DNA of 64,000 nucleotides from a bacterium SCSIO 12741 (GCA_024398055.1 CP073749.1:3162594-3226593); one strand, 5' to 3'; positions 45,023-54,254 are shown, counted from the stretch's first letter. Translations and numbers: made by a program. Notes: a model not told the origin generated them from the letters alone.

Positions 45023-45748
45023 ATGGCAATAGATAAAAACAGTAACGGCTATACTTTTGGATTCGCCATCGTGATGGTTATCGTGGTGGGATCTCTGTTA
45101 TCGCTGGCAGCGGTATCACTAAAACCTTTCCAGCAGGAAAACATCCAAAAGGAGAAAAAACAAAATATTCTTGCATCCATTAATGTGGTTACATCTCGAA
45201 GCGAAGCTGATGCTTTGTTTTCGGAGTATGTAAAGAAGCAGGTGGTGATCAATAACCAAGGCGAAGTAGTTTCGGAAGAAGATGGTTCAGCTTTTGGAAT
45301 TGATGTAAAGAAAGAATACAAAGAGTGGAAAGCAGGTGCTCGTGAAGAGTCTAAACTAAATTTCCCCTTGTTCGTCTGTAACAAAGATGGAGAGGACTAC
45401 TACGTAGTGCCAATGGTTGGTACAGGTCTTTGGGGACCCATTTGGGGGTTTGTTTCTCTAAAAGGAGATTTGAACACCATTTTCGGAGCCAATTTTGACC
45501 ACAAGACTGAGACACCCGGTTTGGGAGCTGAGATCAAGGAATCTATTTTCGAAGAGCAGTTTTCAGGAGATCAGATCTACGCCAACGGTGAAGTTGCCTT
45601 TGTGATTATGAAAGGTGGTGGCGGTAGCGACAACCCAAATGGAGTTGACGGAATTACCGGAGGAACCATTACTTCCAAAGGAGTAGAAGAAATGCTTCAA
45701 AGAACCTTTGAAGTGTACAAACCTTATTTCGAAAAAATTAAATCTTAA
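45023..45748 (+). CDS. nqrC: Na(+)-translocating NADH-quinone reductase subunit C
   Basis: The 241-residue protein has one N-terminal membrane helix (about 10-31) and a periplasmic FMN-binding domain. The covalent FMN site is the threonine in DGITGGTITSKG (about residues 213-224). The ETPGLGAEIKE motif precedes it. It passes electrons between the membrane iron site and NqrB. nqrD starts two bases after the stop. Confidence 0.96.
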   Translation: MAIDKNSNGYTFGFAIVMVIVVGSLLSLAAVSLKPFQQENIQKEKKQNILASINVVTSRSEADALFSEYVKKQVVINNQGEVVSEEDGSAFGIDVKKEYKEWKAGAREESKLNFPLFVCNKDGEDYYVVPMVGTGLWGPIWGFVSLKGDLNTIFGANFDHKTETPGLGAEIKESIFEEQFSGDQIYANGEVAFVIMKGGGGSDNPNGVDGITGGTITSKGVEEMLQRTFEVYKPYFEKIKS

Positions 45749-45750
45749 TC

Positions 45751-46434
45751 ATGGCCGATACAGCAGTAGTTGAGAAAAAAGCAAAAGAGCCTCTGTTCTC
45801 CAAGAAGAACAGGCAATTGATGGTCGATCCATTGGATGACCAAAACCCGATTACGGTTCAGGTACTTGGAATCTGTTCGGCCCTGGCAATTACAACCCAA
45901 GCCATGAATGCGGTGGTGATGACCATTTCCGTAATGTTCGTACTGATGGCTGGTAACGTGATTGTATCGCTAATGAGAAACGGAATTCCAGATCGTATCC
46001 GGATTATCGTTCAGTTGGTGGTGGTAGCTTCTCTGGTAATTTTGGTTGACCAGGTGCTTAAAGCCTTTATGTATGATGTAAGTAAGCAGTTGTCGGTATT
46101 CGTTGGTTTGATTATTACCAACTGTATTATCATGGGACGATTGGAAGCCTTTGCCTTGGGTAACAAGCCTTGGCCATCTCTATTGGATGGTTTTGGAAAC
46201 GCCGTAGGTTATGGTGCTATTTTGATCATTGTTGGTGTTTTCCGTGAGATCCTTGGATCAGGAAAGCTTTTCGGAATTGCCTTGTTGGGTGATGCCGCTG
46301 AAAAGACTGGTTTGTACGGCATGGGTTACATGAACAACAACCTGGTTATTCTGCCTCCAATGGCATTGATCTTTGTAGGAATTATTATCTGGATTCAACG
46401 TGCCAGAAACAAATCATTGATTGAAGCACACTAA
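45751..46434 (+). CDS. nqrD: Na(+)-translocating NADH-quinone reductase subunit D
   Basis: This 227-residue hydrophobic subunit has six predicted helices. It carries the NqrD/RnfE family segments LGICSALAITTQAMNAVVM and ITNCIIMGRLEAFA; the cysteines in these half-helices help coordinate the iron centre shared with NqrE. The N-terminus is longer than in proteobacterial forms, with an additional basic cytoplasmic stretch. It is in the middle of the nqr operon. Confidence 0.96.
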   Translation: MADTAVVEKKAKEPLFSKKNRQLMVDPLDDQNPITVQVLGICSALAITTQAMNAVVMTISVMFVLMAGNVIVSLMRNGIPDRIRIIVQLVVVASLVILVDQVLKAFMYDVSKQLSVFVGLIITNCIIMGRLEAFALGNKPWPSLLDGFGNAVGYGAILIIVGVFREILGSGKLFGIALLGDAAEKTGLYGMGYMNNNLVILPPMALIFVGIIIWIQRARNKSLIEAH

Positions 46435-46450
46435 AAAGAAGTAAAAAGTC

Positions 46451-47062
46451 ATGCAAGAGCTTATTAACATATTTGTCAAGGGGATCTTCATTGAGAACAT
46501 GATCTTCGCTTACTTTTTGGGGATGTGTTCCTATCTGGCCGTTTCCAAAACAGTAAAAACCGGTGTAGGTCTTGGAGCCGCTGTAATCTTCGTATTGGGG
46601 ATTACCGTTCCAATTAACTACCTACTCGAAAACTACGTATTGAAAGAAGGAGCTTTGGCTTGGGCTGGTTTGCCTGAGATGGACCTGAGTTTCCTTAGCT
46701 TTATTATGTTCATCGCTGTAATTGCATCCATGGTGCAGTTGGTAGAGATGATCGTAGAAAAATTTGCTCCCGCTCTTTATGGGGCTTTGGGTATTTTCCT
46801 TCCACTTATTGCGGTAAACTGCTCCATCCTGGGTGGTGCCTTGTTTATGCAGGAAAGACAATACGCTACCATTGCTGAGGCCACTTCTTTTGGCTTGGGT
46901 TCTGGAGTGGGATGGTTCCTGGCTATTGTGGCCATTGCAGCCATTCGTGAGAAAATTCGTTACTCCAACGTTCCGGCTCCATTGCGCGGATTGGGTATCA
47001 CTTTTATCATTACCGGACTCATGGGTATCGCCTTTATGAGTTTTATGGGAATTGAATTGTAA
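46451..47062 (+). CDS. nqrE: Na(+)-translocating NADH-quinone reductase subunit E
   Basis: The 203-residue membrane subunit has six helices arranged antiparallel to NqrD. Family segments with the iron-ligand cysteines are visible: [15 protein letters not shown] and [16 protein letters not shown]. With NqrD it holds the Cys4 iron centre whose assembly needs the maturation factor NqrM. It lies 16 bases after nqrD and 22 bases before nqrF. Confidence 0.97.
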   Translation: MQELINIFVKGIFIENMIFAYFLGMCSYLAVSKTVKTGVGLGAAVIFVLGITVPINYLLENYVLKEGALAWAGLPEMDLSFLSFIMFIAVIASMVQLVEMIVEKFAPALYGALGIFLPLIAVNCSILGGALFMQERQYATIAEATSFGLGSGVGWFLAIVAIAAIREKIRYSNVPAPLRGLGITFIITGLMGIAFMSFMGIEL

Positions 47063-47084
47063 AATCAGAAAGAAACAGTAAGAC

Positions 47085-48383
47085 ATGGAAATTGGAATTA
47101 CACTTTTAGCTGCGATTAGCGCCTTTCTGGTAGTTATTTTGCTGCTGGTATTTTTGCTGCTATTTGCAAAGGCAAAACTTTCCCCATCCGGTAAGGTGAA
47201 GTTGACCATCAACGGAGAAAAAGAAATTGAAGTAGATGCTGGTGGAACCGTATTGGGTACCCTGGGTAACGCTAAGATTTTCCTTCCTTCTGCCTGTGGT
47301 GGTGGTGGTACTTGTGTTCAATGTAAGTGCCAGGTGACCAAAGGTGGTGGAAGTATGCTTCCTACAGAGGAACCACACTTTTCTCGTAAAGAAGCTGCTG
47401 AAGGCTGGCGTTTAGGTTGTCAGGTTAAGGTAAAAGAAGACATGGATATCACCGTACCTGAGGAGGTATTCGGTATCAAGAAGTGGGAAGCTACTGTAGT
47501 ATCTAACTACAACGTGGCCTCTTTTATTAAAGAATTTATCGTTGAGATTCCTGAGGATATGGATTACAAGGCGGGTGGTTACATCCAGATTGAAATCCCT
47601 CAAACAACGGTTAACTACAAAGACATTGATATCACAGCTCACCCAGAAGAGCATCCTGGCGATCCGGATAAGTTCAAAATGGAGTGGGACAAATTTAACC
47701 TATGGCCTTTGCGCATGGTTAATGATGATGATGTTGAGCGTGCTTACTCTATGGCCAGTTACCCTGCAGAGGGTCGTCGTATCATGTTGAATGTACGTAT
47801 TGCGACTCCACCATGGGATCGTGAGAAGAACGGCTGGATGGATGTAAATCCTGGAATTGCCTCATCTTACATTTTCTCCAGAAAAATAGGAGACAAGGTA
47901 ACCGTATCAGGACCTTATGGAGAGTTCTTCATTAAGGAAACTGATGCTGAGATGTTGTACATCGGTGGTGGTGCTGGTATGGCTCCAATGAGATCTCACT
48001 TGTACCATCTGTTTAGAACCATCAAAACTGGTCGTAAGGTGACTTACTGGTACGGTGGTCGTTCTAAGCGTGAGTTGTTCTACATCGAGCACTTCCGTGC
48101 ATTAGAAAAAGATTTCCCGAACTTTAAATTCTACATGGTTCTTTCCGAGCCTTTAGAAGAAGATAACTGGAAGGAAATGGCCGATACCGACAGCCAGGGA
48201 GATGGCTTTGTGGGTTTCGTTCACCAGGCAGTGATTGACCAGTACTTGGCCAAGCACGATGCTCCAGAAGATATTGAGTTCTATTTCTGTGGTCCACCTA
48301 TGATGAACCAGGCTGTACTGAAGATGTGCGACGACTGGGGAGTGCCACCAGAAAATGTATCCTTCGACGACTTCGGAGGTTAA
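47085..48383 (+). CDS. nqrF: Na(+)-translocating NADH-quinone reductase subunit F
   Basis: The 432-residue electron-input subunit has one N-terminal helix (about 5-27), a [2Fe-2S] ferredoxin domain with [16 protein letters not shown] and a later GCQV (about 65-110), an FAD-binding domain (RAYSMASYP) and an NADH-binding domain ([25 protein letters not shown]). It takes hydride from NADH and passes electrons one at a time to the [2Fe-2S] centre. It is the last structural gene before the operon's terminator. Confidence 0.97.
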   Translation: MEIGITLLAAISAFLVVILLLVFLLLFAKAKLSPSGKVKLTINGEKEIEVDAGGTVLGTLGNAKIFLPSACGGGGTCVQCKCQVTKGGGSMLPTEEPHFSRKEAAEGWRLGCQVKVKEDMDITVPEEVFGIKKWEATVVSNYNVASFIKEFIVEIPEDMDYKAGGYIQIEIPQTTVNYKDIDITAHPEEHPGDPDKFKMEWDKFNLWPLRMVNDDDVERAYSMASYPAEGRRIMLNVRIATPPWDREKNGWMDVNPGIASSYIFSRKIGDKVTVSGPYGEFFIKETDAEMLYIGGGAGMAPMRSHLYHLFRTIKTGRKVTYWYGGRSKRELFYIEHFRALEKDFPNFKFYMVLSEPLEEDNWKEMADTDSQGDGFVGFVHQAVIDQYLAKHDAPEDIEFYFCGPPMMNQAVLKMCDDWGVPPENVSFDDFGG

Positions 48384-48394
48384 AATTAAAAACG

Positions 48395-48427
48395 TCCCGG
48401 TTGTCTCTGACTTCCGGGATTTTTTTT
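48395..48427 (+). terminator. terminator between nqrF and apbE
   Basis: TCCCGG/CCGGGA is a 6-base-pair stem with a 13-base loop, followed by eight T residues. It may set a lower level of apbE relative to the nqr genes through partial read-through. Confidence 0.75.
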
Positions 48428-48450
48428 GCCATTTTAATTAGATCGTGAGC

Positions 48451-49527
48451 ATGAAAAATTGGGCCATTATATTGCTGGGAGCAATAACCCTCCAATCTTG
48501 CCAACCGAAAGAAGAGAATAACTCCTGGACTATTCGAGGAGAAGCTCAGGGTACCACCTACCAGATAACGGGATGGGAAAAATCGGAGGTTCAAAAAGAG
48601 GAAATAGATTCGCTGTTATTGGCTTTGGATCAATCCTTATCCACTTGGGTGAAAGGCTCCATTATTGATGATTTTAACTCTGGTGAGGAGGGAGCTCAAG
48701 TAGACCAACATTTTGCCACGAATCTTTGGGCTTCACATGAAGTATTTCAAAGAACCGACGGTGCTTTTAATCCCCTAATTAAGCCCTTACTGAGCTATTG
48801 GGGCTTTGGGCCAGATGCGCGCAAACCTGAGGAAGTGGATTCGGCAAAAGTGGATTCTCTCATGATGCTCATGGATTGGAATCAGCTGTGGGTTATGCAT
48901 CAGGGAGATTCGCTTCCATTTACTGGCATTAAAAGATTTGAGAGCCTAAAGCTCCCCATAAACCTTCAAAAAGGTAATCCTGCTATCCAATTGGATTTTA
49001 ATGCTATTGCTCAAGGTTATTCCGTTGACGTAATCGCCGATTATTTGGATGTGGCGGGATTGAATCACTACCTGGTAGAATTAGGAGGGGAAATGATCGT
49101 AAAAGGCCATAAAGAAGGTGGAAAAGACTGGGTGGTTGGTATTGATAAACCCGTAGAAGGAAATCAACCCGGAAATAGAAAGTTGATGGCGACCATTGCT
49201 TTGAAGGATAAAGCCATTGCGACTTCAGGAAATTACCGAAAGTCAGTGGAAATTGATGGAGTAAAGTATCACCACACCTTTGATCCTCATACCGGATTTC
49301 CTGCTCGTCATCAGCTACTCAGTGCGACCGTTATTTCGGAAAGTTGCCAATTGGCTGATGCCTATGCAACTGCTTTTATGGTAATGGGCTATCCCAAAGC
49401 AAAAGCGCTTTTGGGTCAAGATGAATGGCACCTTGAGGCGATGTTGGTGTATAGCGATTCAACAGGAGAAATGAAGACTTACCTGACACAAGGTCTGGAG
49501 AACCAAATAAAATACCTGGAAGAGTAA
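48451..49527 (+). CDS. apbE: FAD:protein FMN transferase ApbE
   Basis: The 358-residue lipoprotein (lipobox TLQSCQP, Cys about residue 17) has the ApbE domain: GEAQGTTYQIT near the start, DFNAIAQGYSVDVIADYL, LVELGGEMIVKG and the Mg-binding HHTFDPHTGFPA. ApbE transfers FMN from FAD to threonines in the D/SGATx motif, here those of NqrB and NqrC. ATG at 48451 is preferred to the GTG at 48445. It is separated from nqrF by a terminator, yet its place next to nqr matches its role in maturing the pump. Confidence 0.95.
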   Translation: MKNWAIILLGAITLQSCQPKEENNSWTIRGEAQGTTYQITGWEKSEVQKEEIDSLLLALDQSLSTWVKGSIIDDFNSGEEGAQVDQHFATNLWASHEVFQRTDGAFNPLIKPLLSYWGFGPDARKPEEVDSAKVDSLMMLMDWNQLWVMHQGDSLPFTGIKRFESLKLPINLQKGNPAIQLDFNAIAQGYSVDVIADYLDVAGLNHYLVELGGEMIVKGHKEGGKDWVVGIDKPVEGNQPGNRKLMATIALKDKAIATSGNYRKSVEIDGVKYHHTFDPHTGFPARHQLLSATVISESCQLADAYATAFMVMGYPKAKALLGQDEWHLEAMLVYSDSTGEMKTYLTQGLENQIKYLEE

Positions 49528-49533
49528 AAGTGC

Positions 49534-49734
49534 CTAAGCGGCCTCAGATTCTTTCTTGCATTGCTCATCAGGAAGAGCTCCACAGAAGCTGCAAGGTTTT
49601 CCTTCTTCGTTAAGAAAAGGACTGTTGCTGGCACAAGTTCCTTCGAACTTTCCATCCCGCTTAACCAAAATCTTAATGGCGATCCCTGCAAATGCCAGGG
49701 CTAACATGCCAATCGAAACCAATACCAATTTCAT
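49534..49734 (-). CDS. NqrM-like four-cysteine membrane protein
   Basis: The 66-residue product has one N-terminal membrane helix (about 2-22), a basic turn (KRDGKF) and four cysteines spaced C-x13-C-x2-C-x7-C (GTCAS ... PCSFCGALPDEQC). This arrangement closely resembles NqrM (DUF539), which delivers iron for the Cys4 centre of NqrD/NqrE. Flavobacterial homologues tend to be labelled only 'membrane or secreted protein'. It is convergent with apbE, six bases apart. ATG at 49734 is used, as a frame starting at 49749 adds five residues only. The NqrM role is inference from cysteine pattern and position. Confidence 0.75.
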   Translation of the reverse strand: MKLVLVSIGMLALAFAGIAIKILVKRDGKFEGTCASNSPFLNEEGKPCSFCGALPDEQCKKESEAA

Positions 49735-49849
49735 GGGGCAAAAATACAACAGAGTAGTCTTATATAAGGTGACTTTGGTCTCATTGTTGAATAGGGGAGG
49801 AAAGATTGAAAAAAAATGCCCAAAAATTTTTGACGTTTAAATTTATTTC

Positions 49850-49857
49850 TACTTTTG
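49850..49857 (+). promoter_or_regulatory. distal -33/-7 promoter before tRNA-Glu (TACTTTTG)
   Basis: TACTTTTGC is preceded by TTTTTG ending at 49832 with a 17-base spacer, a full Bacteroidota promoter. It lies 99 bases upstream of the tRNA. Confidence 0.6.
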
Positions 49858-49933
49858 CATCCGCTTTGAAACACAAGCAACATTCTTTGAAACGACGGAG
49901 CAAAAAAAAATACTGAGCGAAGCTCAATTTTTA

Positions 49934-49941
49934 TATATTTG
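49934..49941 (+). promoter_or_regulatory. proximal -7 box before tRNA-Glu (TATATTTG)
   Basis: TATATTTGCACC matches the -7 consensus exactly, 15 bases before the tRNA start. A small GAGC-GAA-GCTC hairpin lies just upstream, between the two boxes. Confidence 0.6.
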
Positions 49942-49955
49942 CACCTTCAAATTTT

Positions 49956-50027
49956 GGCCCATTCGTCTAGTGGTTAGGACGCAAGGTTTTCATCCTTGAA
50001 ACAGGAGTTCGATTCTCCTATGGGCTG
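49956..50027 (+). tRNA. tRNA-Glu (anticodon TTC)
   Basis: The 72-base sequence folds as a cloverleaf: acceptor GGCCCAT with ATGGGCT (first pair G-U), anticodon stem CAAGG/CCTTG around loop TTTTCAT with anticodon TTC at 49989-49991, and T arm AGGAG-TTCGATT-CTCCT. CCA is not encoded. rpsT starts 24 bases later and may be cotranscribed. Confidence 0.96.
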
Positions 50028-50051
50028 CTAATTTTTTTAAAACAGTTTTGC

Positions 50052-50303
50052 ATGGCAAATCTTAAATCTGCATTAAAGCGAGTTCGTCAAATTAAGACCA
50101 GAAGACTACGTAACCGTTACGTACACAAGTCCACTCGTAATGCTATCCGCGACTTGAGAAGTGAGACGGATAAGAAAGCAGCTCAGGAAAGCCTACCTAA
50201 AGTGGTGAGCATGATTGATAAGTTGGCTAAGCGCAACATCATTCATAAAAACAAAGCCGCCAACTTGAAGTCTAAATTGACTCGTAAGGTAGCCGCTCTA
50301 TAG
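50052..50303 (+). CDS. rpsT: 30S ribosomal protein S20
   Basis: The 83-residue basic protein begins [21 protein letters not shown] and ends with [19 protein letters not shown], as in S20. S20 binds 16S rRNA early in 30S assembly. It follows tRNA-Glu by 24 bases and shares its promoters. A hairpin terminator lies directly downstream. Confidence 0.96.
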   Translation: MANLKSALKRVRQIKTRRLRNRYVHKSTRNAIRDLRSETDKKAAQESLPKVVSMIDKLAKRNIIHKNKAANLKSKLTRKVAAL

Positions 50304-50327
50304 TTTTAAAAGATAGAACTTAAAAGG

Positions 50328-50360
50328 AACCCTTGTTGATAATATCGGCAAGGGTTTTTT
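50328..50360 (+). terminator. terminator after rpsT
   Basis: AACCCTTG/CAAGGGTT forms an 8-base-pair stem with a 13-base loop, followed by a T run. Confidence 0.88.
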
Positions 50361-50405
50361 GTTTTTTAGGCGCAGTAGTATTTCCTTTGTGGAAAGCCAA
50401 TCTAA

Positions 50406-51089
50406 ATGAAACAACCAATCTACCTATGGGCGAAAGATGATCGTCCACGCGAAAAACTTATTCAAAAAGGTACTCAAGCTTTAAGTAATGCAGAGCTAAT
50501 CGCCATCCTTATTGGTACGGGTAGTACCTCCGAATCAGCAGTCGATTTAAGCAAAAGAATCCTATCCGAAAATGGCGGCAACCTGGCCAAGCTCGGTCGA
50601 CTTGGAGTTTCCAATTTTGTTCGATACAATGGAATTGGAGAAGCCAAGGCAATCAGTATTGTAGCTGCCTTAGAGCTAGGCCGGCGAAAACGTCAGTCTG
50701 ACGATTCGATTTCCGAAAAGATCCGTTGCAGCAAAGATGCCTATCATCATTTTTACTCCGATCTCGTCGATTTGAATTACGAAGAATTTTGGGTTCTCCT
50801 GCTCAACAAGGCCAATCGGGTTATCGGTCGGCACAAGGTTAGTTCCGGAGGTATTGATTCCACCATCGTCGATTGCCGCAAGATTTTCAAGGCAGCCATC
50901 GATCAAATGGCGTCTTCCATTATTCTTGGGCATAATCATCCCTCAGGAAACCTTAAGCCCAGCATCCAAGACAAAAAACTCACGCAAAAGGTCAAAGATG
51001 GAGCTCAGCTTTTAGGGCTACAAGTAATCGATCATTTGATTGTGGCCGGTAATTCCTATTTCAGTTTTGCCGATAAAGGCCTCATTTAA
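50406..51089 (+). CDS. radC: RadC-family JAB-domain protein
   Basis: The 227-residue protein has a helix-hairpin-helix N-terminal part (about 1-100; ALSNAELIAILIGTG, GIGEAKAISIVAALELGRR) and a C-terminal MPN/JAB domain (about 105-227) with the metal motif HNHPSGNLKPSIQD. The old link of RadC to DNA repair is not well supported, and the biochemical role remains unknown. A near-consensus box, TTCCTTTG at 50382, lies 17 bases before the start. Confidence 0.93.
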   Translation: MKQPIYLWAKDDRPREKLIQKGTQALSNAELIAILIGTGSTSESAVDLSKRILSENGGNLAKLGRLGVSNFVRYNGIGEAKAISIVAALELGRRKRQSDDSISEKIRCSKDAYHHFYSDLVDLNYEEFWVLLLNKANRVIGRHKVSSGGIDSTIVDCRKIFKAAIDQMASSIILGHNHPSGNLKPSIQDKKLTQKVKDGAQLLGLQVIDHLIVAGNSYFSFADKGLI

Positions 51090-51163
51090 TCTATGGTGGT
51101 TTCAATTTTTCGGATTTGTCGAGGGGAAGAATTACTTTAGCCAATCCATTGTAAATTCCCATA

Positions 51164-52486
51164 GTGGCTGGATATTCTTCAACGATATATGTATTTGTTC
51201 CCGAAGAAACGGAACGAATTCGCTATACCTTTCATCTGATCTTTCGTGAAATTCTAAAGGTGAATTTCGAACTTATTACTGATCGTGATGATTGGGATAA
51301 ATACAAGCAGGAAGTAACCTTGGTTTATGATTATCAGCCCTTGGAAACAGCGCTTCACTTTGTACCACACGGATTGTTGCGTCAAAAGGGAATTAACGAA
51401 TTCGATATTCAGACCGAAGACTGGGATGGTCTTCCCATATTCTTCCGGGTAAACGATTCAACATGGCCCTTCGATCCCTTTGCGGCTTCATTCTTTTTAG
51501 CATCTCGTTACGAGGAGTATTGGCCCCATCGAAAGGATAAACATGGACGTTTTCCGGCCTCGGAAAGTGTGGCTTTTAAGCGTCAGTTTTTGCACCTTCC
51601 CTGGATAAACCTGGTGGTGGATCGCCTGCAAAAACTTATTGAAGAGCGTTTTCCGGATTTTGCATTTCCGAGTAGATCCTATCAATTCTTACCTACGGTT
51701 GATGTCGATAATGCTTTTGCTTTCTTGGAAAAAGGCATGGTAAGAACTCTCGGGGCATTGCTTCGATCAGCTGTCACGCTCGATTCTGAAGATTTGAAAA
51801 ATCGAATATCGGCATTGCTCGGTATGAAAAAAGATCCCTTCGATGTGTTTTCTGAATTGTTGGATTTACAGAAACAGTATGGATTAAAACCTATCTACTT
51901 CTTTTTGGTGGGTGATTATGGGATCAATGATAAAAATGTGCCTATTTCATCCAGAAAGTTTCAGGCTCTGATCAAACACATTAGGGATTATGCAGAAGTG
52001 GGCTTGCACCCCAGTTATGCTTCGTCTCAAGATCCAGATAAGCTTCGTATGGAGCTCAAGCGTTTGAGCCAGGTGATCCATTCACCGGTTCGGATTAGTA
52101 GAAACCACTTTTTAAAACTCCAATTACCTGGGAGTTATCGTGAGCTTTTAGATGCCGAAATCCATACAGATTATACCATGGGATTTCCAGATGAATATGG
52201 TTTTAGGGCTTCTTTATGTACGCCGTTTTCCTTTTATGATTTGGAAATGGAGCAGCGAACGCCTCTACAAGTGGTGCCCTTTTGTTTTATGGAAGCTACT
52301 GCCCGTTTCTACAAAAATCAATCGGTTCAGGAGGCCTTGGCTGAGTTAGAAAAATTGTTGGAACCCATCCGCCAGGTAGATGGCCAATGTTGTGTGCTTT
52401 GGCACAACGATTCATTGAGTGAGACCGGCGATTGGGTTGGCTGGAGTGGATTATTGGAAGAAGTCATCAAAAAAGCACATTCCTAA
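51164..52486 (+). CDS. polysaccharide deacetylase-family protein
   Basis: The 440-residue protein has an N-terminal region of about 150 residues typical of Bacteroidota homologues (IYVFVPEETERIRYTFHLIF) and a NodB-like deacetylase domain with the paired aspartates in PTVDVDNAFAF and the later histidine motif VGLHPSYAS. The family removes N-acetyl groups from surface or cell-wall glycans. The start is GTG at 51164, as no ATG is in frame near the conserved N-terminus. The stop TAA shares a base with the next ATG (TAATG), so translation is coupled to the FemAB-like gene. Confidence 0.85.
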   Translation: MAGYSSTIYVFVPEETERIRYTFHLIFREILKVNFELITDRDDWDKYKQEVTLVYDYQPLETALHFVPHGLLRQKGINEFDIQTEDWDGLPIFFRVNDSTWPFDPFAASFFLASRYEEYWPHRKDKHGRFPASESVAFKRQFLHLPWINLVVDRLQKLIEERFPDFAFPSRSYQFLPTVDVDNAFAFLEKGMVRTLGALLRSAVTLDSEDLKNRISALLGMKKDPFDVFSELLDLQKQYGLKPIYFFLVGDYGINDKNVPISSRKFQALIKHIRDYAEVGLHPSYASSQDPDKLRMELKRLSQVIHSPVRISRNHFLKLQLPGSYRELLDAEIHTDYTMGFPDEYGFRASLCTPFSFYDLEMEQRTPLQVVPFCFMEATARFYKNQSVQEALAELEKLLEPIRQVDGQCCVLWHNDSLSETGDWVGWSGLLEEVIKKAHS

Positions 52487-53370
52487 TGTGGAAATACCTG
52501 CCTTCAGCTAATATTGATCGAGAAAAATGGGATGCCTGTGTTCAAGGTGCAAATAACAATTTGATCTACGGTTATTCCTGGTACCTGGATATTGCCGCCC
52601 CCGGATGGGAAGGATTGGTTTGGAAGGATTACCAAAATGTGTTTCCCGTTCCCGTTCGAAAAAAATGGGGACTAAAGTACCTGTATCAACCCAATTTCAT
52701 TCAACGCTTAGAGGCTTTTGGTCAAACCGGTGGGCACCCCAGTTTATCGGATTTGAGGGCACTTCCCAGCGATATTGTTTCCATTGATTTAACTACAGGC
52801 TTTGCCTTGGAGAACACGAGTAGGGCTATGGCCAACGTGATTTTGGATCTAAAGCCAAGTAGTGATGATTTGATGAGAGGGTTTTCAAGCAATACCCGAA
52901 GAAACTACAAAAAGGCTCAAAACAAGAATCTCCAGTATACCGAAGTATCGTTAGATCATCTTTCAGAAATGATTTCCATTTTCCAAAAGTCCAAACCCCA
53001 TTTATTGAAGAGCCTTCCCAAGGATTTCTTTGTCGATTTGCAGCGATTGGTTCATGAATTAGCCAAACGAAACCGGTTAGGTTTGATTGGATGTTGGGAT
53101 GATAAAAAATTGGTTGCCGGTGCCGTGATTGCTAAGGCTCCAGCCAGACACACCCTATTGTTCACCGCTGCTGATGAAGCGGCCAGAAAGAGCGGAGCCA
53201 TGCATTTTTTGTTAGGGCATTATATCCTTCAGGAGGCAGGAAGTGATTTACTTTTTGATTTTGAGGGAAGTACAAATCCGGGCGTTGCTCGATTTTATCT
53301 TTCATTTGGCGGACAAACCGAAACCTATTACCACACTCGGCGTAGGCGATTATTCAACCGTTCGTTATAA
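52486..53370 (+). CDS. FemAB/GNAT-like acyltransferase domain protein
   Basis: The 294-residue protein resembles FemAB-type double-GNAT proteins: IYGYSWYLDIAAPGWEGLVW at the N-terminus, SSNTRRNYKKAQNKNLQYT near residue 140 and a C-terminal GNAT half with FDFEGSTNPGVARFYLSFGG. Family members transfer amino acids from aminoacyl-tRNA to peptidoglycan or other acceptors, but many Bacteroidota members are uncharacterised. ATG at 52486 overlaps the deacetylase stop and is preferred to upstream starts inside that gene. A cell-envelope role is inferred from the coupled neighbour. Confidence 0.8.
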   Translation: MWKYLPSANIDREKWDACVQGANNNLIYGYSWYLDIAAPGWEGLVWKDYQNVFPVPVRKKWGLKYLYQPNFIQRLEAFGQTGGHPSLSDLRALPSDIVSIDLTTGFALENTSRAMANVILDLKPSSDDLMRGFSSNTRRNYKKAQNKNLQYTEVSLDHLSEMISIFQKSKPHLLKSLPKDFFVDLQRLVHELAKRNRLGLIGCWDDKKLVAGAVIAKAPARHTLLFTAADEAARKSGAMHFLLGHYILQEAGSDLLFDFEGSTNPGVARFYLSFGGQTETYYHTRRRRLFNRSL

Positions 53371-53416
53371 ACTATTAATATCCTTTAAAAGACATTTACG
53401 AAACACGGTTTATTGT

Positions 53417-53424
53417 TAATTTTG
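53417..53424 (+). promoter_or_regulatory. -7 box of the DUF1573-yajC-ybbR-coaE cluster (TAATTTTG)
   Basis: TAATTTTGGGC is an exact TAnnTTTG match, 17 bases before the DUF1573 gene start. Confidence 0.6.
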
Positions 53425-53441
53425 GGCACATTTTTTTTACT

Positions 53442-53906
53442 ATGAGGAAGATAACATTAATGGGTATTGCAGCGCTATCCCTGGCTTTTACGGCCTGCGA
53501 TACCAGTGGAGATAATATCAGCACCGATATTGTCCAAAACCACAACACGGCCTCCGCGGAGCCTGTAGAAGTGGCTTTGGCGTCAATGGAGTTTGAGGAT
53601 CAGTTGTATGATTTTGGAGAAATCACCCAGGGAGAAAAGGTTCAATTTACCTTTACCTTTACCAATACGGGTGAAAACGATTTGGTGATAGCTTCGGCTA
53701 ACGGTAGCTGTGGTTGTACCGTTCCTGAATGGCCTAAAGAGCCAGTTCGTCCGGGAGAAAAGGGTGAAATCAACGTAGTATTTAACTCTGACGGCAAGGA
53801 AGGTAAAATGCACAAAAAGGTGTACATCAGTGCCAATACCCAGCCGAGTGAAAATGTGGTAGCACTTACAGGTACGGTTATCGCACCTCAATCTGGAGAA
53901 AACTAA
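53442..53906 (+). CDS. DUF1573 lipoprotein
   Basis: The 154-residue product has a lipoprotein signal (AFTACDTS, Cys about residue 19) and a DUF1573 domain (about 50-150), an Ig-like fold with YDFGEITQGEKVQFTFTFTN and the conserved CGCTVPEWP segment. Its function is unknown. In many Bacteroidota it precedes yajC, YbbR and coaE, as here, with yajC starting 3 bases after its stop. nusB, often the first gene of that cluster, is absent from this position. Confidence 0.9.
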   Translation: MRKITLMGIAALSLAFTACDTSGDNISTDIVQNHNTASAEPVEVALASMEFEDQLYDFGEITQGEKVQFTFTFTNTGENDLVIASANGSCGCTVPEWPKEPVRPGEKGEINVVFNSDGKEGKMHKKVYISANTQPSENVVALTGTVIAPQSGEN

Positions 53907-53909
53907 ATC

Positions 53910-54245
53910 ATGCATTCATTTTTGTTACAGGCACAAGGAGGTACAGACATCACTGGTATGATCATGATGTTTGTGCTGGTTGGAGGAGTATTCTATTTCT
54001 TTATGATTCGTCCCCAATCCAAAAAAGCAAAAGCTCAAAAGAACTTTAGAGAGTCGTTAAAGAAAGGCGACAAAGTAGTTACCATAGGTGGAATTCACGG
54101 TCGTATTAAGGACCAAAACGATTCTACCATTATGCTCGAAACCGATGGTGGCGCTAAAATGCGTATCGAAAAGTCGGCTATTTCCATGGAAATGTCCTCT
54201 GGAGACGGAGGAGATGCCTCTGCGGAAATCGAGCAAAACAAATAA
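53910..54245 (+). CDS. yajC: preprotein translocase subunit YajC
   Basis: The 111-residue protein has one membrane helix (about 15-33, ending YFFMIRPQSKKAKAQ) and the conserved KKGDKVVTIGGIHGRI motif. YajC associates with SecDF near the Sec translocon. The YbbR gene starts 9 bases later. Confidence 0.95.
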   Translation: MHSFLLQAQGGTDITGMIMMFVLVGGVFYFFMIRPQSKKAKAQKNFRESLKKGDKVVTIGGIHGRIKDQNDSTIMLETDGGAKMRIEKSAISMEMSSGDGGDASAEIEQNK

Positions 54246-54254
54246 CCCATTTAT

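Noticed and set aside
46622-47212. 196-codon open frame antisense to nqrE/nqrF
   Set aside because: It runs opposite two certain genes and has His/Ser/Gln-biased composition expected for antisense reading.
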